Below are positions 17,638-27,712 of a stretch of DNA of 64,000 nt, one piece after another (the first letter of the stretch is position 1; every line of letters begins with the position of its first letter). Source of the DNA: Bacillus sp. THAF10 (lineage in GTDB: Bacteria > Bacillota > Bacilli > Bacillales > Bacillaceae_I); NCBI RefSeq assembly GCF_009363695.1, contig NZ_CP045403.1:3080001-3144000 (forward strand). Direction: 5' to 3'. The notes under the pieces were generated by a model, which was not told the DNA's origin, did no database searches, and was given only the letters and a program-made list of their open reading frames with translations. The position numbers and the translations under genes were made by a program.

Positions 17638-19251
17638 CTATCCTCTTGCTCCTCTATTTAAAAACTTAAATCGGTTTCCGAACAGGTACATTAATAGGCC
17701 GCTTCGATAGCTTAGAGCAAAGTACACACCTGCTCCTGCTAAGGCGCAGACCCCAACGACGATAATTGCTTGAAGACGGCCTTCGCTGTATGAAACTACA
17801 CCACTTAAGAGTTGTAGAACAATAAGGACGACAACAATCATGGCAGTGTTGAATAGTAACATGAGGAAGCCTCGTCTTAGGACCATGCTATAATTAAAGT
17901 CTGTGAACTTTTGGATGGACCAGAGATTTATCACAACACTTGCAGTATATCCAATGGCGGTTGCTACTATAGAACCTTCCGCGCCCATCAATAGGATAAG
18001 CGGATAATTTAGTATCAGTTTCAAAAGCAATCCAATCGCAAGTCCAATAACCGTATATTTCTGTTTGTTGATGCCTTGCAATACAGAGGCAGTAACGGTG
18101 AAAATTGCCAATGGTATAGCGGTCGGTGCATACCAAGTTAATAGCTCCCCACCTATGGGATCATAGGAAAAGAAGGCTGCATATGCTGGTCCTCCGAGAA
18201 GCGATAATCCTACACAAGCCGGGACAGTCAAAAAGAGTAAAATCTGCAACGTCATACTAAGTTGCTTTTGCAAACTTTGATGCTCACGACTGATAAATGA
18301 CTTCGTTATAGCAGGAAGCAGACTCAGTGCAAAAGCTGTCGCCAACGTAATAGGAATCATAATTAGTTTCTGACCGTAATTGTTGATGATACCAAAAGCG
18401 GTATCTGCAAATTTATCGGTGTACCCAGCTAATATCATGGTTCTAACAAAAGAGAAAGTATCTATTAATTGAAAAAGAGGCATGGCCAACCCCACGAAAA
18501 CAAATGGCATGGCATAAGAAATTAATTCCTTATACATCTCTTTATAAGACAGATTTACTGAATCAGGATCTTTTTCAAGCATGGAATCCAGGTTTTTCTT
18601 TCGTTTAAACCAGTACCATACTAGAATCGCAAGACCCCCTATCGCGCCGATAAAAGCCGCAAATGTTGCAAAACCAATGGCAACGGTCATATCCCCCTTT
18701 AGAACTTCGAGTATGAAATATAAACTTCCCAATAGGAAGATAATTCTTACTAGCTGCTCCACAACTTGAGAAATTGCCGTTGGTCCCATGGATTCATAAC
18801 CTTGAAAAAAGCCACGTATCAAACTCATGATAGGAACCACCAGCAAAGCCACGCTTACCATCCTTACAACAAATGTTATATCTTCATAAGAATGCTTACC
18901 TTCTTTAATGATCATAGGAGATAGATACGGTGCTAACAAAAACAACGTTAGAAACGAAACAACCCCTGTAATACTCATGACTATAATACCGGAACGGAAA
19001 AGTTTTCTGCCAACACTATATTCACCCATAGCATTATACTTTGCGACAAACTTGGATACCGCGAGTGGCACACCAAGTGTAGCCATACTTAAGAAAACAG
19101 AATATAACACATAAGCATACGAATAAAGAGCTCCACCATCATTTCCAACCATGGCATGGAATGGAAAAATATAAACTAAACCGAGTACCCGTGACAGCAT
19201 CGTTCCTACTGTCAGAATCAGTGTACCTCTCAATATATTTGAAGTTGACAT
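17638..19251 (-). CDS. ytgP: MurJ-type lipid II flippase YtgP
   Basis: At 537 residues with about 14 transmembrane segments this is a MOP-superfamily polysaccharide exporter. The N-terminus STSNILRGTLILTVGTMLSR resembles the MurJ start, and PFHAMVGNDGGALY follows. YtgP of B. subtilis is the MurJ-class flippase for the peptidoglycan precursor lipid II and is redundant with Amj. Function here is inferred from family and synteny. The gene is minus strand, upstream of the pseudouridine synthase with 46 bp between. Confidence 0.88.
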   Translation of the reverse strand: MSTSNILRGTLILTVGTMLSRVLGLVYIFPFHAMVGNDGGALYSYAYVLYSVFLSMATLGVPLAVSKFVAKYNAMGEYSVGRKLFRSGIIVMSITGVVSFLTLFLLAPYLSPMIIKEGKHSYEDITFVVRMVSVALLVVPIMSLIRGFFQGYESMGPTAISQVVEQLVRIIFLLGSLYFILEVLKGDMTVAIGFATFAAFIGAIGGLAILVWYWFKRKKNLDSMLEKDPDSVNLSYKEMYKELISYAMPFVFVGLAMPLFQLIDTFSFVRTMILAGYTDKFADTAFGIINNYGQKLIMIPITLATAFALSLLPAITKSFISREHQSLQKQLSMTLQILLFLTVPACVGLSLLGGPAYAAFFSYDPIGGELLTWYAPTAIPLAIFTVTASVLQGINKQKYTVIGLAIGLLLKLILNYPLILLMGAEGSIVATAIGYTASVVINLWSIQKFTDFNYSMVLRRGFLMLLFNTAMIVVVLIVLQLLSGVVSYSEGRLQAIIVVGVCALAGAGVYFALSYRSGLLMYLFGNRFKFLNRGARG

Positions 19252-19329
19252 AAAATCCCTACCTATTATCTTGTAACATATTCTTTAACCTTTGTATTTT
19301 ATCATAGTTTCATGTGAGAACGAAAAATA

Positions 19330-19710
19330 TTACCAGCCAGCATGAAGAGTTCTTTGCAGATTTATATTCAAAAAGGAAAGATATGGAGTGTCCTCTTCTA
19401 GTTGATCAAGCTCATCTTTCGTCAACACAACTGTAAATTCTCCATATGCATCGGCATCAAGCAGCAGTTGCCCTGCTTCCTTCTGGCTAAAAATCAACCC
19501 AAACTCCTCTTCCTTGTTGACTAACATGCAAAGCACATAGGCATTCATTTCTTTTTCAAACAGCCATGTATAGGAAAATGTATGTATTTTGGTTTCCATT
19601 TGAAGTGGCAATGTTGGTACAGACAAAAGTAAAACAGGTTGGCCATTTTCCTCTGTCCAGCCCCCATCAAAAGGGATATGTGCCTCTGATAAATTTGGTG
19701 TATAGCTCAT
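19330..19710 (-). CDS. uncharacterised 126-residue protein
   Basis: I do not recognise a family. The product is soluble, acidic and rich in aromatic residues, with a likely mixed alpha/beta fold: IHTFSYTWLFEKEMNAYVLC in the middle and FTVVLTKDELDQLEEDTPYL near the end. The start at 19710 is set by GAGGG six nt upstream. It lies between ytgP and the divergent ytfP; no partner is evident. Confidence 0.65.
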   Translation of the reverse strand: MSYTPNLSEAHIPFDGGWTEENGQPVLLLSVPTLPLQMETKIHTFSYTWLFEKEMNAYVLCMLVNKEEEFGLIFSQKEAGQLLLDADAYGEFTVVLTKDELDQLEEDTPYLSFLNINLQRTLHAGW

Positions 19711-19831
19711 AAATTCCCTCATTTCATTACGCTTGTTTTCCTATTAAATCATACGGAAGTTGTGTCGTTTTGTCCAACCTGGGGTATAATGGGGCATAAA
19801 GAGAAGAAATAGAATTGGTTGGTGAACAAAA

Positions 19832-21109
19832 GTGAATTACGATGTAATTGTAATAGGTGGAGGACCATCTGGACTGATGGCCGCTATCGCTGCAGCAGAA
19901 CAAAAAGCAAAGGTGCTTTTAATAGATAAAGGAAATAAGCTCGGTCGCAAACTAGCAATCTCCGGTGGTGGCCGCTGCAATGTAACAAACCGCTTACCTG
20001 TGGATGAAATCATCAAGCATATCCCAGGAAACGGCCGCTTTTTATATAGCGCTTTTTCTGAGTTTAATAATGAAGATATTATTCGTTTTTTTGAAAAGCT
20101 TGGCATCCAATTGAAGGAAGAAGACCACGGACGGATGTTTCCCGTTTCTGATAAAGCCCAAAGTGTGGTAGATGCATTACTGACGAGGTTGAAAGACTTA
20201 AAGGTTGAGATGCGCACAAATACCTCCGTTGAAACAATAGAATATAAAGATGGACGTACAGATGGCGTGTTATTAAAAAATGGGGAGTTTTTGACGTGCC
20301 GTTGTGTAGTGACTGCAGTTGGCGGAAAATCCGTTCCTCATACAGGTTCTACAGGTGATGGATATCCTTGGGCACGAAAAGCCGGCCACACCATTACAGA
20401 TCTTTTTCCAACAGAGGTTCCGCTAACTTCCAATGAGAGATTTATTCGTTCCAAGGAATTGCAGGGCTTGTCCTTGCGAGATGTGGCATTATCTGTGTTA
20501 AATCCAAAAGAAAAAATTGTAAAAACCCATCAGATGGATATGATTTTTACCCATTTTGGTGTGTCTGGACCTGCAGTATTGCGTTGCAGCCAGTATGTCG
20601 TAAAAACGATGAAGAAGTTCGGTGTGGATAAGGTGACAATGAGCCTTGATGTAATGCCTTCTGAAAATGAGGAACAGGTATTTCAGCAGCTACAAAAAGC
20701 ACTAAAGGACGAACCAAAAAAAGCCATCAAGAATGTTCTTAAAGGGCTTGTACCTGAACGCTATTTATTGTTTTTGCTTGGAAGATGCGGAATTGATGAA
20801 GTGGAAATTGGCGCAACACTTTCCCATGAAAAAATAAGAGAGCTTGCGAAAATGTGCAAGCAGTTCCGCTTTGAAGTTAATGGTACACTCTCCATTGAAA
20901 AAGCATTTGTAACTGGCGGAGGTGTGTCCGTAAAAGAAATCCACCCGAAAGAAATGGCTTCGAAGCTAATGGACGGGTTATATTTTTGTGGGGAAGTACT
21001 AGATATCCATGGATATACTGGTGGTTATAATATTACTTCAGCACTTGTGACAGGAAGATTGGCAGGCTTGAACGCCGGGAAAAAGGCGTCCAGCCTACGT
21101 CGTAATTAA
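19832..21109 (+). CDS. ytfP: HI0933-like flavoprotein (BaiN/YtfP family)
   Basis: A 425-residue FAD-binding oxidoreductase. The N-terminal dinucleotide motif [14 protein letters not shown] is complete, followed by [17 protein letters not shown] near residue 38, diagnostic of the HI0933/YtfP family, and the C-terminal FAD contact [19 protein letters not shown] near 395. The reaction in Bacillus is unknown; a gut homologue (BaiN) reduces bile acid intermediates. Start codon is GTG. The last 15 bp overlap, on the opposite strand, a small membrane-peptide gene. Confidence 0.88.
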   Translation: MNYDVIVIGGGPSGLMAAIAAAEQKAKVLLIDKGNKLGRKLAISGGGRCNVTNRLPVDEIIKHIPGNGRFLYSAFSEFNNEDIIRFFEKLGIQLKEEDHGRMFPVSDKAQSVVDALLTRLKDLKVEMRTNTSVETIEYKDGRTDGVLLKNGEFLTCRCVVTAVGGKSVPHTGSTGDGYPWARKAGHTITDLFPTEVPLTSNERFIRSKELQGLSLRDVALSVLNPKEKIVKTHQMDMIFTHFGVSGPAVLRCSQYVVKTMKKFGVDKVTMSLDVMPSENEEQVFQQLQKALKDEPKKAIKNVLKGLVPERYLLFLLGRCGIDEVEIGATLSHEKIRELAKMCKQFRFEVNGTLSIEKAFVTGGGVSVKEIHPKEMASKLMDGLYFCGEVLDIHGYTGGYNITSALVTGRLAGLNAGKKASSLRRN

Positions 21110-21217
21110 TAACACAAACGATGTTACAATTGCTAGTCCAACTCCATACATGCCAAACTCATTAAAGAAAGATTTGCTTTCCTCAGCCATTACTTCGTTT
21201 TGTGTGTGGTGATTCAT
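21095..21217 (-). CDS. 40-residue putative single-pass membrane peptide
   Basis: A short gene with a good ribosome site (AAAGGA, 10 nt before ATG). The product starts [18 protein letters not shown], then has one hydrophobic segment (about residues 22-38, [19 protein letters not shown]) that ends the protein. Its 3' end overlaps the end of ytfP on the other strand. Not a family I can name; small tail-anchored peptides of this kind are common in Bacillus and often sporulation-associated. Confidence 0.6.
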   Translation of the reverse strand: MNHHTQNEVMAEESKSFFNEFGMYGVGLAIVTSFVLLITT

Positions 21218-21330
21218 GATTACAACATCCTTTCCTTTTTTGTAGTATCTACTATATTAGACGAACTGTGTTGCTAAAATGTTTCAGTTATTATTAATTT
21301 GTTTCAGATATTTATCTATACCCACAAAAA

Positions 21331-21371
21331 AGAACCTGATAAACATCCTTTCTACATGTTTATCAGGTTCT
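21331..21371. terminator. hairpin overlapping the end of cse60
   Basis: Two 16-nt arms, AGAACCTGATAAACAT and ATGTTTATCAGGTTCT, pair perfectly around 9 nt. The cse60 stop codon (21363-21365) is inside the stem. Confidence 0.8.
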
Positions 21372-21542
21372 AAATATTACCATCGCAGAAAAACAATAGA
21401 TTTGCTCCTCCTCATCAGAAATACATCCCACCTGGTATTTAATATCTATCAAATCTCGGTCTGAAATATCTTTTAAGAAATGATTAATCGCATCCTCTAA
21501 ATCCCGTTCATGCTCTTCATCAAAAACCCTTACCTGTACCAC
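21363..21542 (-). CDS. cse60: sporulation protein Cse60 (YteV)
   Basis: The 59-residue soluble, very acidic protein begins with GTG behind AGGAGG (10 nt) and reads MVQVRVFDEEHERDLEDAIN, then KDISDRDLIDIKYQVG. This matches the small Cse60 protein, a sigmaE-dependent sporulation product in B. subtilis, by length and sequence pattern. Molecular role unknown. It stands after ytfP, as yteV broadly does in B. subtilis. Its stop lies inside the terminator stem. Confidence 0.75.
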   Translation of the reverse strand: MVQVRVFDEEHERDLEDAINHFLKDISDRDLIDIKYQVGCISDEEEQIYCFSAMVIFRT

Positions 21543-21605
21543 GTAAATCCGACCTCCTAGGCATGTTTTATTACTATGTATAGATGGAAAGCAGGAGTTT
21601 TATAC

Positions 21606-22136
21606 ATGGATGAGGAAAATAAAGGAAGGATGATGTGGAGGTTACGTGTTATGAAAGTAATTGCTACTAAACGTGTAATAGTAGGTAGTCTACTTTGCAT
21701 TTATTTTTTTGGCGTTTTTATCTATCATGGTGTGAGCTGGGAGCGGACGAAGAAGTTTAATGAAAAGTTTGATGCTTGGTACTATGCAGAAAATGATGGA
21801 GAAACCCTTAATATTACTGTAAGGCTGGAAGACAGCCTCCGTGATGAACGGAACTTTCTTGTAATAGATTATCCTTATGATTCTATCTACCTTGGTATGA
21901 ATAACTTGATTTCTGGTAATTATTCACTGAGTCAGGAGCGCTCTACCAGACACCAGATGGTATTTGGGCTAACGGACCACGAAGATCGAACTTATCATTT
22001 TCAATTTAAACGAGAGAAGATTGGAAAAGGTGAGTTTGATGAACGGCTGCCGATGATTTTTATCTTTTCTGAAAAGGATTGGCTTGTCACGAAAGAGAGC
22101 TCTTACATAAATGTAAGATATATCGAGCGGGAATAG
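21606..22136 (+). CDS. uncharacterised membrane-anchored protein, 176 residues
   Basis: No family recognised. There is a basic N-terminus, one hydrophobic segment (RVIVGSLLCIYFFGVFIYHG, residues about 23-42) and a 130-residue extracytoplasmic domain with many charged and aromatic residues and likely beta structure. The start at 21606 (MDEENKGRMM) has AGGAG 8 nt upstream; an in-frame start at 21576 lacks one. It is convergent with the next gene and followed by its own terminator. Confidence 0.65.
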   Translation: MDEENKGRMMWRLRVMKVIATKRVIVGSLLCIYFFGVFIYHGVSWERTKKFNEKFDAWYYAENDGETLNITVRLEDSLRDERNFLVIDYPYDSIYLGMNNLISGNYSLSQERSTRHQMVFGLTDHEDRTYHFQFKREKIGKGEFDERLPMIFIFSEKDWLVTKESSYINVRYIERE

Positions 22137-22140
22137 CGGA

Positions 22141-22170
22141 AGCCGAAAAGGAAGACTTTTCGGCTTTTTT
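22141..22170 (+). terminator. terminator after the 176-residue protein gene
   Basis: AGCCGAAAAG pairs with CTTTTCGGCT around GAAGA and is followed by a T run. The repeat copy B is inserted directly after the T run. Confidence 0.85.
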
Positions 22171-22175
22171 AGGTA

Positions 22176-22358
22176 GGGTCTTTTCAAAAGATTGTTGCTA
22201 TAAACCTGGAAAAAGTCGGCTTTAAGACTTTTTCCAATCTGTATACGAAGAAAAGTTGCCACATGTTTAAATCTTGTTTCACGAAAAGAGCAAGACAGGA
22301 TCGTTGATTACGGGTGTCTTATCTATACGCAGTAGCAACAAAGTTTACGAAAACAGCC
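22176..22358 (+). mobile_element. transposon-like repeat, copy B
   Basis: A 183-bp copy with 8-bp flanking repeat TTTAGGTA (22168-22175) and TTTAGGTG (22359-22366), one mismatch. Internal hairpin GGAAAAAGTC/GACTTTTTCC and the conserved ACGAAAAGAGCA and GATTACGGGTGTCTTA blocks are intact. The right duplication contains the stop codon of the following minus-strand gene. Confidence 0.85.
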
Positions 22359-22359
22359 T

Positions 22360-23001
22360 TTAGGTGAAAATCATCATGAATCCTACGTACATGAAAATGA
22401 CAGAAACTATTAATGAAATTTTATTAAACTTGAAATAAGAAAGTTGCGGTCTTGCATCTCTAAGTTCTTGGGCTATCTCTATTAACAGTTCCTTGTCACG
22501 GAATCTTTTAAACTCTACTTCCATGCTGCTTTTATCAAGGTCCTTCCAATTCACTTTAATGACCTCATCTGAGTGCTCCATATAATAATGTGTGATGTAG
22601 TTACTACTGATGTATTCGTCGTTTGCTTTTTCTTTTTTTGTATATTGATAGTTGCTGCTTTCCAGTTTCTTTTCGAAAATTTGGAAGAAGGATTTCGGTT
22701 CGTATTTTTTGAGATGAAGCTCCGCCCTTTTCAGCCTGGTGACTGTGGTGGCAACCGCAGATAAGATAATTCCCACTAGGAAGGTCCGCGTTGTATCATC
22801 TATCTCTTTTCCAGAGTAAAAGGTAAAAATGATAATGATAGCAAAAACGATCGAAAATAAGACACCCTTGAATCTATCTAGGGTGGTAGAGGTGGATACT
22901 CCCATTTGACGATAGCTATCCCAGCCATCATAGATTAATGCTGCTCCAAGAAAAATGAGAAAGATTGCTAGTAGGTGTTCTTGGATAAATTGCATCTGCA
23001 T
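22360..23001 (-). CDS. uncharacterised membrane protein, 213 residues
   Basis: Two N-terminal hydrophobic segments (LLAIFLIFLGAALIYDG and GVLFSIVFAIIIIFTFY), a third near residue 75, a 90-residue charged cytoplasmic or external region, and a C-terminal segment ISLIVSVIFMYVGFMMIF. No motif I can assign. Its ribosome site GAAGGAGG is strong. It is 59 bp downstream of the NERD gene on the same strand, so the two may be co-transcribed. Confidence 0.65.
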   Translation of the reverse strand: MQMQFIQEHLLAIFLIFLGAALIYDGWDSYRQMGVSTSTTLDRFKGVLFSIVFAIIIIFTFYSGKEIDDTTRTFLVGIILSAVATTVTRLKRAELHLKKYEPKSFFQIFEKKLESSNYQYTKKEKANDEYISSNYITHYYMEHSDEVIKVNWKDLDKSSMEVEFKRFRDKELLIEIAQELRDARPQLSYFKFNKISLIVSVIFMYVGFMMIFT

Positions 23002-23060
23002 ACTTGGTGCCTCCTTCTTTTTATCTGTTGATTCATTTACGTTTGAGGCTGGGAAAGGTT

Positions 23061-24050
23061 TCAGAGTTTATGGAGCAGTGGGGTTAGGTTGTAGGTGCGG
23101 GATTTAGTTTGGCCATTTCCTGATAAATTCATATTCCTAATAATGAGTCTGATGACATGATTATTATTAATGCGTAAAAACCTTTTTAGTTCTGACATTG
23201 TGATTACCGTACTGATTAACAAAGCATAATCTATTAAAGCTTGAATATGGGCGTCGGCAGAAATCAATGAACAAACAGGACATTTCCATTTCCCGTGGAT
23301 TCTTTGCATCACTACATTAGGATTGCAGTCTGGACATAATACTCCAGTTAGTATGTCTGACGGGAAAACCTTGTATTGTCCTATAGGTGAACTCTGAAGT
23401 GGGGTATGGTCTTTATTTAATTGTTTTGAGATTTTATTGAGGGTTTTCTTGTCATAGTGGATGAAGGAGTGTTTTCTTAAATATGGGTCTACTTTTACTG
23501 ATAGTCCTGGACTTTTAATTACATGCTTTTCTACGATGCTTGGGTAGGAGAGGGCTTTAACAATTACTTTAGGATTGGTTAACACAACCAGCTTTTCAGT
23601 AGGAGCAATAGCTAAGTTTTTATTTTTCATCCATGACTCCAGCTTATGACATTGATTACTTACCTGAAGGATGGGATCCTGTAAAGCTTTTAGTGGTTTA
23701 TTCTCCACTTCTTGTATGAGTTGTTGATTTTTTGGATCAAAGTGGATAATTCCACGTAGATATTTTACTTCAAGGAGTAAACAGAACGTTGAAAATAAAA
23801 TAAGCGTGTCTATTTGGAAATGACTATCTCTGTATGGAAGCCTTAAATCATGGAATATATAGTACGGGGTATCTGTTTCTGGGAGGAGTGTTAAATAATA
23901 GTCTAGTGATTGTTCACCATAAATCCCTGCTTCTTTCATTCCTAGTTCACTTAATATTTCTTCATACTTTTCGTGCTTTGGCTGTACCCTTCTCTTCATT
24001 GCCCTTAAAATGTGAACTCTTAAGGGGATTCTCCTGTGTTTTTTTATCAA
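23061..24050 (-). CDS. NERD-domain protein with C-terminal zinc ribbon
   Basis: The 329-residue protein has a nuclease-related domain (residues about 40-145) with GIYGEQSLDYYL, FQIDTLILFSTFCLLLEVKY (Asp and Glu-X-Lys of a PD-(D/E)XK-like core), and a four-Cys zinc ribbon (LCPDC ... KCPVC, residues about 250-275) ahead of a helical C-terminus. NERD proteins are proposed DNA-processing nucleases; no substrate is known here. I use the TTG at 24050 behind AGAGGTGA; a longer form from 24098 would begin with an unsupported hydrophobic stretch. Confidence 0.75.
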   Translation of the reverse strand: MIKKHRRIPLRVHILRAMKRRVQPKHEKYEEILSELGMKEAGIYGEQSLDYYLTLLPETDTPYYIFHDLRLPYRDSHFQIDTLILFSTFCLLLEVKYLRGIIHFDPKNQQLIQEVENKPLKALQDPILQVSNQCHKLESWMKNKNLAIAPTEKLVVLTNPKVIVKALSYPSIVEKHVIKSPGLSVKVDPYLRKHSFIHYDKKTLNKISKQLNKDHTPLQSSPIGQYKVFPSDILTGVLCPDCNPNVVMQRIHGKWKCPVCSLISADAHIQALIDYALLISTVITMSELKRFLRINNNHVIRLIIRNMNLSGNGQTKSRTYNLTPLLHKL

Positions 24051-24175
24051 TATATCACCTCTACTTTGGATTATTAATAGTATTAGACATGTTTCCACAA
24101 AATCCTCCCTTATTCACCGTAAAAATTTCTGTGAAAATATGTGCTTAAATTAAGATACTTTGGTCTTCTATCGTG

Positions 24176-24290
24176 ATTGTGACTTTTTGGAGAGTTATTG
24201 TGACTTTTTTTCCGATGATTGTGAGTTTTTTGAGTGTTATTGTGAGTTTTTCACCCTTTATTGTGATATTTCGGATTCCAGAATAAAATC
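24176..24290 (-). repeat. phased-word array 1 (word CACAATAA, 21-bp period)
   Basis: On the plus strand ATTGTGA occurs at 24176, 24197, 24218, 24239 and 24260, spaced exactly 21 bp. The spacer between words is T-rich and diverged. On the minus strand a weak match to the leader shared by the other arrays (TCCGAA) precedes the first unit. It lies between ytwF and the NERD gene. Confidence 0.75.
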
Positions 24291-24334
24291 CCGCCTCACT
24301 TAACCCCATTTAACTCCTAATTACCTTTTTTTAA

Positions 24335-24515
24335 TCAACCCCATCTCTCCACATGTAGCGATATCCACTAGTTCCAGCTCTAACCCTAAGTCAGTCCCCA
24401 AATTACCTTATTTCAACAACCCCATCTCTCCACATGTAGCGGGCTCTACTGGTTTCCCCACCAACCATATGTCAATCCCCTACCAACAACCCCACTTCTC
24501 ACGCAAAGCCTCCTA
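24335..24515. repeat. diverged C-rich direct repeats
   Basis: AACCCCATCTCTCCACATG followed by TAGCG occurs at about 24337 and 24418, and a weaker form with CCCCACTTCTCACG at 24490 (81 and 70 bp apart). No coding capacity is credible. Together with array 1 this fills the 555-bp gap between the NERD gene and ytwF. Confidence 0.7.
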
Positions 24516-24605
24516 CCCGGTTTTGAACTTTCCCTCCACAATAAATAAAAAAACCACCAATCAGCGGCGCTTATTCTCGCCCACCGGTCAGTGGTTCAAC
24601 TCAAC

Positions 24606-24911
24606 TTATTCTACGCTACCTTCCCACTCGAGCATTCCGCCGACCATGTTGCGGACTTTGTAGCCTTGGTCTTGGAGGTAGTGGCAGACATTTTCGCTGC
24701 GGCGGCCAGAGCGGCAGATGAAGATGTATTCTTTTTCTTTGTCTAGCTTGTCTAAGCTTTCTGGGATATCGCCCATGCGAATGTGCTCAGCTTGCTTGAT
24801 TTTGCCGGATTCTACTTCTTCGTCTTCGCGAACGTCGACTAGGTATAGCTCTTCGCCTGCATCAAGCTTTTTCTGTAGCTCGTCGGTTGTGATGGTTTGG
24901 ATGTCTGACAT
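24606..24911 (-). CDS. ytwF: rhodanese-like sulfurtransferase YtwF
   Basis: A 101-residue single rhodanese domain with the active-site loop ICRSGRRS near residue 66 (Cys carries persulfide) and the CH2A-like LVDVREDEEVESG near 24. It transfers sulfane sulfur in the cytoplasm; partner unknown. It is 95 bp downstream of leuS on the same strand, as in B. subtilis, separated by a terminator. Confidence 0.9.
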   Translation of the reverse strand: MSDIQTITTDELQKKLDAGEELYLVDVREDEEVESGKIKQAEHIRMGDIPESLDKLDKEKEYIFICRSGRRSENVCHYLQDQGYKVRNMVGGMLEWEGSVE

Positions 24912-24968
24912 AAATGAAAACCTCGTTTCTTTTGTATAGGAAAGCTAGCTTTATTTTAACAAAAAGAA

Positions 24969-25001
24969 AACAAGACTGCCAAATGGAATGGCAGCCTTGC
25001 T
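24969..25001 (-). terminator. terminator after leuS
   Basis: CAAGGCTGCC pairs with GGCAGTCTTG on the minus strand, followed by TTTTCTTTTT, immediately after the leuS stop. Confidence 0.8.
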
Positions 25002-25006
25002 TTATG

Positions 25007-27424
25007 CTAGTTCGCTACAATGTTGACAAGCTTGCCTGGCACAGCAATTACTTTGCGAACGGTCTTGCCTTCAATCGAATCTTTTACCACATCATCTGCA
25101 AGTGCGATTTCTTCCATTTTCTCGCGGGTAGCATCAGCTGGGACGTGTAGTTTGGCTTTAAGCTTGCCGTTTACTTGGACCACGATTTCGATTTCGTCTT
25201 CGACTAGTTTGGATTCGTCAAATGTTGGCCAAGCCTCATATGTGACAGTTCCTTCGTAGCCTAGCTTTTCCCAAAGTTCTTCTGCGATGTGCGGGCAAAC
25301 TGGGGAAAGCATTTTGACGAAGCCTTCTACGTATTCTTTTGAGATTGTTTCTGCTTTGTATGCTTCGTTGATGAATACCATCATTTGAGAAATGGCTGTG
25401 TTGAAGCGCAAGCCTTCGTAGTCTTCAGTCACTTTTTTCACGGTTGCATGGTATGTTTTTTCAAGGGTATCACTTTCGGCGACTTCTACCACTTTTGAGC
25501 TTATTTTGCCATTTTCCTCGACAAACAATCTCCATACGCGGTCTAGGAAGCGGCGGGATCCGTCTAGTCCGTTAGTAGACCAAGCAATGGAAGCTTCAAG
25601 TGGCCCCATGAACATTTCGTAAAGGCGTAAAGTGTCTGCCCCGTGTGAAGCAATGATTTCATCCGGGTTTACGACATTGCCTTTGGATTTACTCATTTTT
25701 TCATTGTTTTCGCCAAGAATCATTCCTTGGTTGAAAAGCTTTTGGAATGGTTCTTTTGTTGGTACCACACCGATATCGTACAAGAATTTGTGCCAAAAGC
25801 GCGCGTATAGTAAGTGAAGTACCGCGTGTTCCGCTCCACCGATGTAGATGTCCACCGGCAACCATTCTTTTAGTTTTTCTGGATCTGCAAGTTGCTCACT
25901 ATTATGTGGGTCGATATAGCGTAAGTAGTACCAGCAGCTTCCACCCCATTGTGGCATGGTGTTTGTTTCACGACGACCTTTTTTGCCTGTTACAGGATCG
26001 ACTACATTTACCCAGTCCTCAATAGCAGCAAGTGGAGACTCGCCTGTACCTGATGGACGGATTTCTGTTGTTTTTGGCAACACAAGTGGAAGCTCTTCTT
26101 CAGGAACAACTGTTGTTGTGCCATCTTCCCAGTGGATGACTGGAATTGGCTCCCCCCAGTAGCGCTGACGGCTGAATAGCCAATCACGAAGACGGTAGGA
26201 TACTTTCTTTTCCCCTTTTTCGTTTGAAGCTAACCACTCAATCATGTTTGTGATGGCTTCTTCTTTTCCAAGGCCGTTTAAGAAATCGGAATTCACATGA
26301 TCGCCGTCGCCTGTGTAGGCTTCTTTAGATACATCACCACCTGCAACAACCTCGATAATAGGAAGGTCGAATTTTGTTGCAAATTCCCAGTCGCGCTCGT
26401 CATGTGCCGGAACTGCCATGATAGCACCAGTCCCATAGCTCATTAATACGTAATCGGCAATCCAGATTGGTAGCTTTTCACCATTTGCTGGGTTAACAGC
26501 ATAGGCTCCAGTGAACACCCCTGATTTTTCTTTAGAAAGCTCGGTACGCTCAAGGTCACTCTTGCTTTGAATTTTCGCAACATAAGCATCTACTTGTTCA
26601 CGTTGCTCATCAGTGGTAATTTTTTTCACTAATGGATGCTCGGGAGCAAGAACAGCATAAGTAGCGCCAAAAAGTGTATCAGGGCGTGTGGTGAAAACGG
26701 TGAAGCTTTCGTCTGTACCATCAATTCCAAAGTGGACGTTTGCTCCTTCTGAACGGCCGATCCAGTTACGTTGCATATCCTTTAAGCTTTCTGGCCAATC
26801 AAGCTCGTTTAGGTCTTCAAGTAGACGGTCTGCGTATTCAGTGATTCTCAAGATCCACTGTCTCATTGGACGGCGCTCGACTGGATGGCCGCCACGCTCT
26901 GATTTTCCATCGATTACTTCTTCGTTCGCTAGTACTGTTCCTAGAGCTGGACACCAGTTTACAGGTACTTCATCCACATAGGCTAACCCTTTTTCGTAAA
27001 GCTTTGTGAAAATCCATTGTGTCCATTTGTAGAAGTTAGGATCTGTAGTGTTCACTTCGCGGTCCCAATCATAGGAGAAACCTAGTTCTTTGATTTGCCT
27101 GCGGAATGTGTTGATGTTTTGTTCGGTAAACTCTGCTGGGTCATTCCCAGTATCAAGTGCATACTGCTCAGCTGGAAGACCAAATGCATCCCAGCCCATT
27201 GGGTGAAGCACATTATAGCCTTGCATGCGCTTCATGCGTGAAAGGATGTCTGTTGCCGTGTAGCCTTCTGGGTGACCTACGTGTAGGCCTGCACCAGAGG
27301 GATACGGAAACATATCTAAAGCATAGAATTTTTCCTTTCCATTGTCCTCATGTGTTTTATTTGTTTTGTTTTCTTCCCAGTACTTTTGCCATTTTTGTTC
27401 AATAGATTGATGTTGAAACGCCAT
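25007..27424 (-). CDS. leuS: leucyl-tRNA synthetase
   Basis: A full-length 805-residue class I synthetase. The HIGH-equivalent HVGH is at about residue 48, the editing (CP1) domain follows with [12 protein letters not shown] near 245, and the KMSKS loop MSKSKGN is near 578. It charges tRNA-Leu. The start has TAGGAGG. Expression is controlled by a Leu-specific T-box in the 290-nt leader. Convergent evidence of motifs and leader makes this certain. Confidence 0.98.
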   Translation of the reverse strand: MAFQHQSIEQKWQKYWEENKTNKTHEDNGKEKFYALDMFPYPSGAGLHVGHPEGYTATDILSRMKRMQGYNVLHPMGWDAFGLPAEQYALDTGNDPAEFTEQNINTFRRQIKELGFSYDWDREVNTTDPNFYKWTQWIFTKLYEKGLAYVDEVPVNWCPALGTVLANEEVIDGKSERGGHPVERRPMRQWILRITEYADRLLEDLNELDWPESLKDMQRNWIGRSEGANVHFGIDGTDESFTVFTTRPDTLFGATYAVLAPEHPLVKKITTDEQREQVDAYVAKIQSKSDLERTELSKEKSGVFTGAYAVNPANGEKLPIWIADYVLMSYGTGAIMAVPAHDERDWEFATKFDLPIIEVVAGGDVSKEAYTGDGDHVNSDFLNGLGKEEAITNMIEWLASNEKGEKKVSYRLRDWLFSRQRYWGEPIPVIHWEDGTTTVVPEEELPLVLPKTTEIRPSGTGESPLAAIEDWVNVVDPVTGKKGRRETNTMPQWGGSCWYYLRYIDPHNSEQLADPEKLKEWLPVDIYIGGAEHAVLHLLYARFWHKFLYDIGVVPTKEPFQKLFNQGMILGENNEKMSKSKGNVVNPDEIIASHGADTLRLYEMFMGPLEASIAWSTNGLDGSRRFLDRVWRLFVEENGKISSKVVEVAESDTLEKTYHATVKKVTEDYEGLRFNTAISQMMVFINEAYKAETISKEYVEGFVKMLSPVCPHIAEELWEKLGYEGTVTYEAWPTFDESKLVEDEIEIVVQVNGKLKAKLHVPADATREKMEEIALADDVVKDSIEGKTVRKVIAVPGKLVNIVAN

Positions 27425-27448
27425 AAAATTTTCCTCCTAAATCAAAAT

Positions 27449-27712
27449 AAAAAAGCCTCTCATCCCAAAATAGGGACGAGAGGCTTGAATATACTTATTC
27501 ACCTTCCGCGGTACCACCCAAATTATTATCACTTTTTATGGTGATAATCACTCGAAATCCTTAACGCGGATGATACGGCAAAACCTTACTAGCTTCAGAT
27601 TTGAAGTGTTCACATTTGCTACTCCAAGGTGAGTTCATGAACGCTCGTTTGTTGACTTTCACCACCCGTCAACTCTCTTTGCTCGTTTCGTTCACTACTA
27701 ATCCTTTTCAAC
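27449..27712 (-). promoter_or_regulatory. T-box leader of leuS (Leu, CTC specifier)
   Basis: The minus-strand leader holds the T-box sequence GGTGGTACCGCGG (27506-27518), a terminator with 14-nt arms (27453-27466 with 27473-27486) and a T run, and a Stem I with a specifier triplet CTC at 27633-27631 in the context GAACTCACC. Uncharged tRNA-Leu would pair with the specifier and T-box and prevent termination. Confidence 0.93.
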
